DNA of 64,000 bases from Adineta steineri (Eukaryota > Rotifera > Eurotatoria > Adinetida > Adinetidae). The notes under the pieces were generated by a model. The model was not told the DNA's origin. It saw nothing but the letters and a program-made list of their open reading frames with translations, and did no database searches. Where the stretch lies: contig CAJNOI010000061.1 of the NCBI GenBank assembly GCA_905250115.1, forward strand, positions 454,184 to 518,183, written 5' to 3'. Shown one piece after another: positions 38,001-48,789 of this stretch. The first letter of the stretch is position 1. Each line of letters starts with the position of its first letter. The position numbers and the translations under genes were made by a program.

Positions 38001-40329
38001 ATTAAAATTAAAATTTACTTGATATATTTTCTAAGAATCATTCGAAAAATTGCTAATAGTTGTGATATTTTACAAGTAAAACTCCACTGTTCTGCTCGAT
38101 GTGATTTAATAACATCATCGAAATTTAATTGATCAATTCGTTCCGTTTTTTTTTTGAATTTCATTTATTAATAAATCACTTTTCGAAATTAATCGTTGTA
38201 TAAGTAAATAAACAAGTACACAATCATGATCTGCTCCACGTCTTGTAAATTGTTCCGGAAGAAATAATGTTAAATATTGAACATGTCGTGATAAATTGTG
38301 CACATCAATTTTTTTTACTTCACCCTCAATGATTTCTCCATAAGTTTTTATTTCAACAATTTTTGTTTTAAAATCACTTGATTGAGCTGAGCTAGCTAAT
38401 TTAAGTTGTGCGTCATATTTTTCGATTTGTTTTTTAATATCTTCTTTTTCAGACTAACAACAAAGTTTTATAAAATCATGAATAGAGAAAAAACCAAGGG
38501 GTAAACAACAGAGACTTCATGCCTGGTGTCTCATGAAAGCTTCTGAATTTCTATCGATGCATTTATTTCACGGGGAGACGAAGGATCGAGGGGTATACAA
38601 CAGAGACTTCATGCATGAAGTCTCATGAAGTCTTATGAAGTCTTCCGAAGTCTTTGAAGTGTTATGAAATCTCATGAAGTCTTGTGAAGTCTCATGAAGT
38701 GTTTTAGAATTTCTCTGAATGCATGTATTTCGCGAGGAGATCCAAGGGGTATACAATAGAGACTTCATGCATGGAGTCTCATGAAGTCTCTTGAAGTCTT
38801 ATGAAATCTTGTGAAGTCTCTTAAAATCTTTCAAATCTCTTGAAGTCTCTGAAGTTTTCTCAAATCTTCTGAAGTTTATGAAGTCTTTTGAAGTCTATGA
38901 AGTCTCTTGAAATCTTGTGAAGTCCCATGAAGTCTCTTGAAGTCGTTCGACGTTTTTGAAGGCTCCCGAAATCTTTTGAAGTCTATCGAAGTCTTTGAAG
39001 TCCTGAAGTCTTGAAGTCCGCTGTTACCCCCTTGGAAAAAACAAAGCAAACTTACTTGCATATTTTTAAGAGTCTCACGAAATTTTAGTATGGTTCTTTC
39101 ATGATCACCAATAGTATAATGAAGTTGTTCAATTTGACGTTCTTTCTAAAGATTTATAAATTTTTCGAATTTAAAAATAGACGGAAGTTATTTTTCCCAA
39201 CCTCACGAAGTTGATTTTGTACTAAATCAATAGTTTCACGAAGATCATGTTCAACTTCTTTAGCATTTTCTTCCATTTCTAAAGAAATTATATATATATA
39301 TTTAAAAGAAAGAATTTTCATTCATGTCTTACCTTTATCCATTTCACAAAGTGATTCCTTGGAGAAATAAAATATTCAGTATGAATAGAAACAACTAAAA
39401 CACTTACAAGATTATCAACTGTTTCTTGTAATTCTCGAACTTGATCTTCAAGTGATAGATTTTTCGTTGTTAAAATATCAACCATTTGTTGAGCACCTAA
39501 ACATGTATCTACTTGTTCTTTTAAATCCGCAATTGTTGTTTGCATTGTTGTAATATCTGTTTTTGCATTGTCATTTTCTTTTGTCAAAACTTTAACAGTA
39601 TGTTCTAATGTTTCACATTGTTTTTTTAATATTTCATTATCCTTTTGTCTTGATACTGATAAATCTCGTAATCTAAATAATAATTATTTATTCGATTAAT
39701 TAGATTAAAAGAAACTCCTTTTACTGAATTAATGCTTGTTCCATTTTAATTGTACGTTCATCATCAATTCTCTTTTGTATACCATTCGCTACATGATTAT
39801 TACCATTCAATTGTATTTCACCTTTAATAACATCTAATTCTAATTGAACTTCTTCTAATTTTTCTTTTAGTGTTGTATTTTCTGATGTGACAATTTCAAG
39901 CTAGTAAAATTAAAAGATTAAAATTCAATTTAATTCAGATTAAAAATACTTTTTCTTCAGCCATTTCAAGATCAAGTGCAAGTGATTCAATACGTATTTC
40001 CGTATCTGTCATTTCATCACGATAAGCAGCAAATTTATCTCGTGTATCTTTACATTCATTTTCTTGTTGTTGTAATTTATCATTTAATTCTTTAATACGT
40101 TCTTGAGCTTCACGTTTATATGATTGTAACTAGATAGAAAAATTAAAATTGGATAATATAAAAACAAACAAAATATTTTATTAATAGACTTGATCAAGTT
40201 GAATTTTAGTACGTTCAAATTCTTTCAGTTTTTCAAGATCATCACGACGTTTTTTGACTAATGTTTGAATTTGTTCTTCTTGATCAACTACTTTACTTTG
40301 AAGACTAGTGATTATTTGTGAAGAATCAG
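35039..40329 (-). CDS. DCTN1: Dynactin subunit 1 (p150Glued), 5'-truncated by an assembly gap
   Basis: Largest dynactin subunit, linking dynein to cargo and microtubules. About twenty minus-strand exons separated mostly by 50-60-base introns. The 5'-side exons encode long coiled coil. The block LELKDEELIDLKKMLKSK to EKSALKERLKQLTK (36.3-35.9 kb) matches the conserved p150 segment (KEIEDLKVK to SEKSELREKL type, from memory). The C-terminal blocks SELSKLPMPQK and LTQDRQLAAEIHLPG match the p150 C-terminus, and the stop is at 35,039-35,041. The CAP-Gly microtubule-binding N-terminus is not in the window: coding runs straight into the N gap at 40,330. Two larger introns (37,039-37,611 and 38,454-39,055) stand out; the first may hold a 12-base microexon and the second a GAAGTCT-type minisatellite. 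Roughly 1,000 residues are visible by my estimate. Confidence 0.85.
37537..37548 (-). other. DCTN1: Candidate 12-base microexon in DCTN1
   Basis: On the minus strand a 12-base in-frame block (Glu-His-Gly-Gln) is flanked by AG upstream and GTAAAA downstream, inside a phase-0 intron between exons ending QLLQK and beginning AGSDQS. Inclusion keeps the frame. p150 genes of vertebrates are known to use small alternative exons, though not at this position as far as I recall. Confidence 0.4.
38495..39025. repeat. GAAGTCT-type degenerate minisatellite in a DCTN1 intron
   Basis: Over 500 bases of short imperfect repeats around GAAGTCTCATGAAGTCTT, nested within a longer repeat that starts GGGGTATACAACAGAGACTT (copies near 38,500, 38,590 and 38,747) and carries GAATTTCTCTGAATGCATG plus a GCGAGGAGA end. 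All of it lies within the intron 38,454-39,055. The open frames it creates are not coding. Confidence 0.8.
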
Positions 40330-40429
40330 NNNNNNNNNNNNNNNNNNNNNNNNNNNNNNNNNNNNNNNNNNNNNNNNNNNNNNNNNNNNNNNNNNNNNNN
40401 NNNNNNNNNNNNNNNNNNNNNNNNNNNNN
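40330..40429. other. Assembly gap (100 N)
   Basis: Exactly 100 Ns, a conventional scaffold-gap length. The left side is dynactin coding sequence, cut in mid gene. The right side starts in a telomere-motif palindrome. True distance and adjacency are therefore unknown. Confidence 0.98.
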
Positions 40430-40484
40430 GTGGGTGTCGGTGTGATGAGAGTATTTTTTTCATACTATATCCACACTCACCCCT
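40430..40484. repeat. Telomere-motif palindrome
   Basis: A G-rich arm (GTGGGTGTCGGTGTG) and a C-rich arm (CCACACTCACCCC) separated by about 25 bases. First of a series of such palindromes in 40.4-62.1 kb. Confidence 0.7.
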
Positions 40485-40916
40485 CAAGTTTTTGAATCGA
40501 GACTATGAACATCAAGTAGGTCCTAATCGACTATAAAAAGAGACCGTGATATTGTATTATTACAATATCTTTTTAGCGCAATGCTGTAGTCTCCCTTAGG
40601 AAGATCAGGAAACTGAATCTGGACAGAGATAAACCTTAACAAGTGTAAGTACTTACAGCAGAATAAAATCTTTTGACTGCTTCTATCCTTAAATAAAAAT
40701 ATTAGAAACTTTCACAGTAAATATTCTTATTAAGGCCAGTCTCTCTCTGCACAAAGCTTCATATTGATATTCTAAGCTTAGTTTTTCTGATGTTCTTCAT
40801 GAAGCTACCATATTGCTCTTACCATAGTCTCTTTTAAAGTTATTCATAGCTCATCAAGACCTACAAGATAAACATTGTCTTGACTCAAAAACATTTATTT
40901 ATGAACTTTTTCAGCA

Positions 40917-42211
40917 ATGGCCTTATCGTCTTTGCAACAAGAATATGGTGAAAGGATTGATCAGATCAAGAAACAAGAGATCGAGCCGCAGAAAGAAGAG
41001 ATTCGCAAAGTAAAAGAAGATATGTCAAAGTTACAAGAAACTCTTCAGCAAAACAAAGAAATGGACGAAAATAAAATCAAAGAACAACAAAGAACGTACG
41101 ACGAAAAGTTTGCTCAAATCGACAATAAAAATGAGTCTATACGACGTCTCATCGATCAACAGACGGAAGAACAACGACAGCGAAATACTGAGCACGAAAA
41201 ACTAAACCAGCAACTGAACGAAGTGAAAGAACGCACTGAAAAACTAGAAGCAGGTATACAAAACGAACTAGAAGCAAGAAAGAAAACTGAGCAACAGGCG
41301 AAAGAACAACGACGGCTAGATACTGAGCACGAAAAACTAGATCAGCAACTCAAGGAAGTGAAAAAACGCATTGATGAGCTAGAAGCAGATATGCATGCTG
41401 ACCGGGAGGCAAAAGAGAAAGCTGGCCAAGAGGCAAGAGAGCCAGCTCAACGACCACGTAAGTCTACCTCAGTGATTATAGAAAAACTATTTTTTTCATT
41501 CGCGGCGGAGATCAAAGAAAACAAAGTCTGATGAGCATGCTCGTATAGCTCACCATATATATTTAGGACTGATGCGCGGCCAATAGGTCTATTCATTCTA
41601 GTTATGACTTTTGCGACTAGCGCACTTGAACTAATCCCCTATATCTTTCTATTCTATACGTTCAAAAACTCACACCTACCCTTATTCCTTACTATTTTAA
41701 AATTCTCATGATTGAAAAATGTCGGTGATTCTCAAATTATACGGTGCTAAAAACTCCTGAACCTAATTATCTACAATCTCAACCACTTTTCTAAAAGTAT
41801 TTCTTTGTAAACGAAAATAATTTTCTCGTCCACTCGTTCTATGGTCCACATTTTGTAACTTCCTAATATTTTCATTTAGAATCTCAAGAATTCGCTGCAC
41901 CTGAAGCATGTGAGCAACTTCTTTGTAAAGGTCATCCTTGTGCCAAGTGTCACAAATGTCGTGATTGGCATTTTAATGGTGATCAAGAAACATGGAATTG
42001 GATCTGCAATTACAAAAATTGGAGAAAGGTGGATGAGGATCGCTGGCGGAAAGGCGCTTCTAATCTTTTAGAGAAACGTATTGATGCAACCTGTACTGGT
42101 CGTATAGCTGGTCATATTGGTTGTTCTTTTTCTTTTGGTCTTTCGATTGGTGGGAGCGGCACTACTATTGGTGCTCCTTATGCTCGTTTATGTCTCTGTG
42201 AGAAACATTAA
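40917..42211 (+). CDS. Coiled-coil protein with Cys-rich C-terminal module, 2 exons, 290 aa
   Basis: Exon 1 (40917-41457) encodes about 180 residues of highly charged coiled coil with an internal repeat: TEHEKL(N/D)QQL(N/K)EVK occurs twice, about 45 residues apart. Exon 2 (41880-42211) encodes a compact Cys/Trp-rich module (ACEQLLCKGHPCAKCHKC, RDWHFNGDQ, WNWICN) ending LCLCEKH. Phases match (1/2) and the total is 291 codons with stop. Exon 2 and its surroundings are duplicated at 46,704-47,056, where they close a RING protein. The ATG is preceded by TTTTTCAGCA, so it could also follow an acceptor and the gene could have an upstream exon near or beyond the gap. I recognise no named family for the module; a zinc- or disulfide-stabilised binding domain is a guess. 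Confidence 0.65.
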
Positions 42212-42970
42212 CCTTTTTTTTTTATAAAAGGAATGAATATTTTTTTCCCTAAATTTCTCTTGTTATACAAAGATCTTTATTGAAATAAACATGAAATGCT
42301 CAAATGAAAAAGATCTCCGATTTTGGCAGCGTGTACAAAGAATAGAAGCAGTCGCTTGGGAGGAGGATGCGAGTGTGATAAAATTCCAATGATCGATTTC
42401 GATTTTTTCATAATGTATATTTGGTGAAAAACAATTATAAAATAGATAAGTAAATGGCTAAAATTTCCTAAAATTGTTTTTATAATTTAGGACGTTGGAA
42501 TCCTATAAAATAATATATAGTACGAATTTAGAAAGAAAAATTAAAAAACGAATGAACTATTTTAGTTTATTGGAGAATTGTTCGAAACAATGAGAATTGT
42601 AGTTCATGTTTTATTGTTCATTATAGATGACCTATAGATATATTTGTAGAGAAATGAATGTATTTTTTAAGACGAAATATAAAATAAGGGACCAAGTAAT
42701 TTATTAGACAAAACATCCTTTTTGTAAATCAGTTAGTATTATTCTGTTATGAAAAGATAATCGGCAATACTGTTCAAGTTTTTTACTTGAAACAGAAAGC
42801 ATTAAAAGATATTTGTATGTTGTATATCATCTATGAACCACGTTGGAGCCGAAGAAATTTAATCATACAGAAAAGAGGGCTACTGGAGAAGCCTAAGTTT
42901 CAATGTGTTTCTATCAGTTAGTTGCAACCAGTGTGACAGCGAAAACGAATTTCTATTTTAAATCGATGGT
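41755..42970 (+). repeat. Segmental duplication, copy A
   Basis: Matches 46,505-47,876 in the same orientation. The homology starts in the intron before the Cys-rich exon (TATTTCTTTGTAAACGA block), covers the exon, and continues patchily for about 750 bases downstream (for example GAAAAGAGGGCTACTGGAG and TAGTTGCAACCAGTGTGACA). The best-kept parts are the exon and the distal end. Confidence 0.8.
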
Positions 42971-43966
42971 TAACAAAAACGACAAAAATTGTAAAAGATT
43001 AGAACTTGGATTATAACTATCTACCATTTCAATTTTATTGAGTTTTTCATTTTTTGAGTGGATTGAATTAAGTTACAATGGGAATTATTTTCCATTAATT
43101 GACATGTTTGACAGAAGAAATAAAAATATGTATATTTCTTTGTTTTCTACCTAAAACATTTAGTTTATAAAGCTCATGTAATTTCGAACAAAATATATTT
43201 TTCTGACAATCTCGTTACGAGGTAAAATGAGCTAATGCTATTATTGTTATAACTCTCAACCATAGTCAAAATTTAGAATCTTATCTAGAAGTAGTTTTGC
43301 TATTCTCTCTAATCGATATAATTTTCAACAGTACTCAAGATGTGAGATTAATTAAAATTGTTTGTAGTATCCATGCCATCAATAAAATATACTCATATAA
43401 AACATCAGCTAATGATTGTGCGTATCTGGCTGAACAAAAGACTAGCTTAATATAATTATTTCGTGTTTAAAAAGAATATACATGATTTCAATGTAATGAA
43501 GCCTCATCAATTTCGACACAATATGTATTTCAGATGATTGGTGTTATACAGAATAACATATACGACAGAGTGCTTTTAACTACTAAACATTATCATTCTT
43601 GCTCTTGAAAAGACAAAAGTATATAATCTTAAATGTGTAATTGCGCTCTACATATAAATAAATAAAAATATAACTTTCGGATGCATTTGGCAAAAACATT
43701 TTATAAATACGAAGACTGTACTTTACAGATCAATGAAATACGTATTTTTTATGTATTCTAGTCAACATATTAATTAAATACAAATGATTATCATTCCAAT
43801 CAAGGTTAAGTAAATCCACTAAAAGCTAATTCAGTCGACTTTAAAACGTTAATAGTTATAACTATTAAAGTTTATGATTGACACAAACTACTTCGTTCAC
43901 AATGAAGTTAATCAGGTTCAATCAAAAGTAGCATCTCGACTATTTCAAACTATCACTTACGTCGAA

Positions 43967-44026
43967 GATGTGGGTATGAGTAAGAGTGAATGAAATAGAA
44001 TATCTGCACTCACACACACCCATACC
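43967..44026. repeat. Telomere-motif palindrome
   Basis: GATGTGGGTATGAG arm and CACTCACACACACCCATACC arm, about 27 bases apart. Confidence 0.65.
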
Positions 44027-44180
44027 TTTTCTGGTAGAGTTGATAAAAAAGGGAGAAAACACATATTATTTAATTATATGCTGTGAGATTCACTTTAAAA
44101 AGATGGTTTTTGTTGGATGTCTCATACATGCTCTCCAAAACTACATCCTCGCACAAAAGTCTTTCCCTTCTTCGTTTCTT

Positions 44181-44323
44181 TGCTATCATACTTTTTATAA
44201 AATTTATTGCCGAGTATAGATATGACTTGAGATCTTTATTTCAGTATGGTATACAGATCACAACACAATAAAACTCAATTCATATCTCTACTCGGCAATA
44301 CATTTTATACAAAGTATGATAGG
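44181..44323. repeat. Hairpin with ~45-base arms
   Basis: The left arm begins TGCTATCATACTTT and contains ATTGCCGAGTA; the right arm is its near-perfect inverse (TACTCGGCAAT to AAAGTATGATAGGA), with about 55 bases between. It is compatible with a MITE-like or foldback remnant. No coding is visible. Confidence 0.75.
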
Positions 44324-44404
44324 ACAGAAATAAGGAGGGTGGGTGTGTACGAGAAAGAGAAGCAATACTCACGCCAACATCCGCGTATCTTTGCGTTAGT
44401 CATA

Positions 44405-44880
44405 GTTGTTGTCTTTTTTATCTGTCTGAAGCAGTAAAGTAATCTGTAAATAAAAGCTTCTGAAGAAAGACTGAGCGAGAAGTCATGTTTGTCATTTATC
44501 TTTCTAAAGAACAGATAAAAGCACAACGTATAACTTCAGTCACGTATTGTGTTTGCTGCGAAAAGGTAAGAAAGAGTTTTGCTTCTGAAGTAAAATAATA
44601 CATCAATTTTTTTCCAACTACAATGCTCTTTCACAATTCTTCGATAACCTGTGCTGTTGGACTGTAATGGCAGGCGCTCAGTCGAACCATCGGTATCAAT
44701 GCCAAATTTTCAAAATATATCCACAAAACCCTGATAATAAAAGCAGATACATAGCTATGTAGCCGGTGGTTGATTATTTTGCAGCTGCGAGCTTGCATGT
44801 TGAGATAAGAGTAGGAAGATCTAAACTTGGCTCAGGAAGTAGGTGTCGAAAGAGAAAATTAGCCAAGTTTTTTTTTAGTG
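44405..44880 (-). repeat. Inverted duplicate of the 59.5-59.96 kb segment
   Basis: Read on the minus strand this matches 59,505-59,955 over about 450 bases with small indels. Shared landmarks include TTATCTTTCTAAAGAACAG, TTTTTTTCCAACTACAA, TGTGCTGTTGGAC and TGTCGAAAGAGAAAAT. A possible exon (conserved SNST and CSWKKID peptides) is open in the 59-kb copy but interrupted by a TGA at its start here. Confidence 0.75.
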
Positions 44881-45237
44881 TGTGTGTGCTTCTATCATCG
44901 GTGCTTTTAAGATAGTATGAGGATTCTATGTCTTTTATAAGTTTTTAGGAAAACTCTTTTTCCTTTGCATATGTTTCGAAGAAATCCATAGTGGACGTAT
45001 AGGTATAATCGACATAATGGAGATGGGTTCAGGTTTTACAGTGACTGTGGTTGCTAGGATAAATAAAGAAGCCACCCAACTCCCCACTCACACGCACACC
45101 TGTATCCACACCCTAGATTGTGGAAACATCGTGTTTTACTTCTTGCAATAGCATATATGTCATATATTTTCTCTATTTTAGAGTATAACTATTCGGCATT
45201 AATTCATCATCGATTCAATTACACACCATTAAACAAC

Positions 45238-47056
45238 ATGGCATCAAAATCAGCAAGTAACCAACAACACAAGGACATTGATAGACTAATCTCTTGTGCC
45301 ATTTGTCTTGACTATTTTGTTGATCCACGCCTATTACCTTGCTCACATACATATTGTCTTGGATGCATCCGCAAGATTGCCTGTGCTAATTCTGGTCAAT
45401 TCGAGTGTCCTATGCGTGATGGAACCAACATCAAAACAAATCATATCGATTCATTACCGATGAATCGAGCCGTACGTGACATGGTTGAGGTCTTATCACA
45501 AATGGTAGATGTCACTGATCAAAACAGACAGTCATGTAAATATATATATTTGAGCGTGTGTGCGTATTGTGTCTGTGATACCCACACCCTATTGCCATAA
45601 AAGAACATCATCGTGTTTTTTCTTCGTTCAGATTCTGACGAATCAGATTATCCTGCAGCTAGTGCCTTGGTTGTGCCGAAGAATCCAACCATGCCTTATC
45701 AACCACCATCAAAAACTCAATCTCGGCCTAAAGCAGGTATGTTTCCTTGAATAAGGTAGTAGCCTTGCGTAGTATAATGATTCTCCTAGCTATATAATTC
45801 GATTCTTGTTCTTTGACGGGTTCTTGAATATATGAGTGTGGGTGTTCGAGTGAATCAGAAAACATATTGTCATATCCAGGCCCACACCCACCCTTTTTTC
45901 CGATCGTTTTTTTTAAATAATGGACGAGGTTTTTATAAGTTTAAGGTAACGAAAACACCATTTTTACGAGAAAGAGCCGAACGAATCGCCAGACGAGCAT
46001 CACTTGTCTTATTTCTATGAAGATTTATTCGGAAAATAGTCTCACCTACAGACTTTTTAAACGGATTATATTGTCTATTGAGTACTACATGATGTGTTAT
46101 AGAAAAACTAGCTCGTACTGATTGAGAATATCTCGAAATTTTTTCAAGTGATATGAGTGATAGATTGTTTTTTTAACTGATCTACGAATCAGTTTACGAA
46201 TACAAGTATCTTGAAATTCTGCGATTAATAAGAATACAGCAAACTCCTGGGATGTGTGCGGATGTGATTGTATCTTTCCTTAACTTTCATCCACACTCAC
46301 ACCCTCATTAATTATTTTTTGACTGCTCCTATCGAAAATGCGACCTCTTCTCTATTAAGTGCACATACAATTTAAATAAAGACAAGACATTGTCGTTGTC
46401 GCATTTTCTTCTACAGCCAAAATAGGATTAATATTTCAATAATTCTCAAATCTATGGCGTATTCTATTGAGAAAATATGGAAAGTTCTTTAATTTCGACT
46501 TTTGGATGACTCCAATTATCTACATTCTCTAACAGTTTCCCTAAAGTATTTCTTTGTAAACGAGAATAATTTTTCTATCGAATGATCATATAGTCCACTA
46601 CTAAGATAATTTCGAGTTTACTACGGTTCTCTGAACAGACATCTTATAAAATCATCATCTGTGCCCTACCATGATTTTGTGACTGCTTAATATTTTTATT
46701 TAGAATCTCAAGAATTCGCTGTACCTGATGCGTGCAAGAGACTTGATTGTAAAGGTGATCCTTGTGCCAAGTGCTACAAGTGTCGTGATTGGCATTTTAA
46801 TGGTGATCAAAAACAATGGAATTGGGTCTGCAATCACAAAAATTGGGAAGATGCGGATATAAAACTTTGGGTCAATGATGGCTATAGATTGAAATTTTTT
46901 AAGAAACGTGATGCTGGTTACAAGCTTTTTACGCTACATATTAGTGCAACCTGTACTTATTATGATGATAATTATAGTTTTAGTGTGGATCATTATCTTT
47001 ATGCTTATGGTCGTGATAGTTTTTTTGGTCACGTATGTCTCTGTGATAAACATTAA
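45238..47056 (+). CDS. RING-finger protein with the same Cys-rich C-terminal module, 3 exons, 251 aa
   Basis: Exons 45238-45535, 45632-45736 and 46704-47056; phases agree and the total is 252 codons with stop. The N-terminal RING (probable E3 ubiquitin ligase, TRIM/TRAF-like) reads CAICLDYF, LPCSHTYCLGC and then FECPMRDG. Seven of the eight C3HC4 ligands are in place, but the last Cys (expected in CPxC) is absent, with Arg/Asp there instead. A Pro-rich linker (exon 2) leads to the Cys/Trp module of exon 3 (ACKRLDCKGDPCAKC, YKCRDWHFNGDQ, LCDKH at the end), paralogous to exon 2 of the gene at 40,917-42,211. The intron 45,737-46,703 holds two telomere-motif palindromes. Start: ATG 45,238 (MASKSAS). 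An upstream in-frame extension lacks an ATG context I trust. Confidence 0.75.
45834..45893. repeat. Telomere-motif palindrome in intron
   Basis: GAGTGTGGGTGTTCGAGTG arm and GGCCCACACCCACCC arm, inside intron 2 of the RING gene. Confidence 0.65.
46251..46306. repeat. Telomere-motif palindrome in intron
   Basis: GGGATGTGTGCGGATGTG arm and CATCCACACTCACACCCTC arm, in the same RING-gene intron. Confidence 0.65.
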
Positions 47057-47876
47057 CCTTCTTTATCAGAATCATGAAATGCCTTTTGCTCAATATTCCT
47101 GTTGTTGTACAAAGATTTATAATTAAATAAAAATCGAAGAGTAAAAAAGACAGATTCAGCGTGCAGCAGAGAGTAAATCAACTGCGAACGTAGACAAATG
47201 TTCATGATAGATGTTGTTAGTGTATGGTGTATTTTTAGTTAGTAACAATTTAAAAACTGATGAATTACTGCGTAAAAGTATTTTTAATAATTTTAACATG
47301 TTGAATCTTATAAAGTAGTGTATAATATAATGATACAAACTAAAAACTGTGATTCATTGATATGGTCATAGAGGAATAGATGTAATTATTGAAATTAAGT
47401 ATTGGATAGCACAAAGTAGTTTTTTTAGAGAAACACTATGAAAGATTGTTGCTATGTAGAAGAAATTTAAATTTTTCTTTGCATTCCTGCATTAAGAAAC
47501 TATGGCAGCTATTGAATATAGTTTTAAAAAAAGTACTTACCCATACGTATCGATGGATTTTATTAAATATTTCTATCAAAGAACGAATGATGATTTTAAA
47601 TAATTAGATAAAGTAATTTTTTTAGAAGTCAGTTGTTATGATTTTTGTGTTATGAAAAGATAATCGGCAATACTGTTCAAAATTTTTAGTTGACACAGAA
47701 AGCATCAAAAAATATTTATATTTTGTATATCTTGTATGAAACACGTTACAGTCGAAGAAACTTATTCGTCCAGAAAAGAGGGCTACTGGAGAAGCCTAAG
47801 TTTCAATGTGTTTCTATTAGTTAGTTGCAACCAGTGTGACAGGTACAACTGATTTCTATTTTAAATCGATAGTTGA
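46505..47876 (+). repeat. Segmental duplication, copy B
   Basis: Counterpart of 41,755-42,970 (see copy A). Its distal end (47,876) is followed within a few bases by a telomere-motif palindrome at 47,881, which is absent after copy A. Confidence 0.8.
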
Positions 47877-47880
47877 GAGA

Positions 47881-47934
47881 AGGGTGTGGGTGTTATTTCT
47901 TTCAAAACGTTTACCCACGCACACCCACACCCAC
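47881..47934. repeat. Telomere-motif palindrome
   Basis: AGGGTGTGGGTGTT arm and ACCCACGCACACCCACACCC arm around a 20-base loop. Confidence 0.75.
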
Positions 47935-48449
47935 CGCTTTTTCTCAACTCCATATATGATCAAAACAAAATGTGAATATTGACCTAATTGTCATCTTCAG
48001 AACAATTTCCTGGATACCGTGGCAACTAGTCTTCGAATTCACAAACCAAATCTTTTTATTGATGTACTCAAATCAGATATGGGCATATCGTGAATGATGC
48101 TCCACATCAACGATGTTTTTGCTATCAATGTGGTATTCTGTTGCCTGCTAATGTAACAAAATTCCCAATACGCAAGCAACCAACAGACAAATAGAAATCA
48201 ACACTATCTTGTTTCTTTCCGATATACACATACAGATTTAAATGATGTACATAAATTTGTCAAATTTTATAAAGAAAACTTCTTAAATTTTTATATACTA
48301 ATAGACAAGCGTGAAAAAACGTAAGGTTAAGTTTTTTTCCTCAAATAAAAATCACCGCTTTATGAATAACTTTTAATCATATGAACATTCTAAAATATGC
48401 CAAACATGTTCTCTCACCTTCCAGTGTAATGAACTGATCATGTGGATAT

Positions 48450-48530
48450 GAGCGGGTGTGGGAGTAACGCTGTGGTGTGTAGACGAGTGTGAATGCCAAA
48501 AGATCAACTATCCACAGCCCTACCCAACCT
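48450..48530. repeat. Imperfect telomere-motif palindrome
   Basis: GCGGGTGTGGGAGTAACG and GTGGTGTGTAGACGAGTGTG on one side, ATCCACAGCCCTACCCAACC on the other. Confidence 0.55.
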
Positions 48531-48789
48531 CTTAAACACCAGCGAAGGTTTCGAAACGCTACTCTTTTTTTGATCTAAACCATGAAGAATAGGATTATAT
48601 TGAGTTCTGTATTTCTTGTTAGAGTAGTTTAATATTATGCTTGTTTACCGTGCTCAAAAGAATTTCGTGAAAGACTGACTTCGGAATTTGGAACTTGTCT
48701 GTTTTTATTAACTCTTTTTGTGTCAGTTACATGTACTCGCATTTCGGAATAACAACTTTATGAAAAATGTCACAAGACTACCCCAATCG

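Larger units (their letters stand above)
42212..45237. other. Non-coding stretch with duplicated and palindromic blocks
   Basis: After the end of copy A (42,970) this is AT-rich spacer. It then holds a telomere-motif palindrome (43,967-44,026), a 45-base-arm hairpin (44,181-44,323), a G-rich motif (44,335-44,349), an inverted duplicate of 59.5-59.96 kb (44,405-44,880) and a C-rich telomere-motif stretch (45,080-45,114). No gene is supported. Confidence 0.6.
47057..48789. other. Spacer between RING gene and GTPase-RRM gene
   Basis: Contains the duplicated tail of copy B to 47,876, then palindromes at 47,881-47,934 and about 48,450-48,530. The rest is AT-rich with no gene seen. Confidence 0.55.

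Noticed and set aside
38495-39025. CRISPR-like appearance of regularly spaced repeats
   Set aside because: The repeats are short, degenerate and nested, spacers are not unique, and they lie in a eukaryotic intron. It is a minisatellite.
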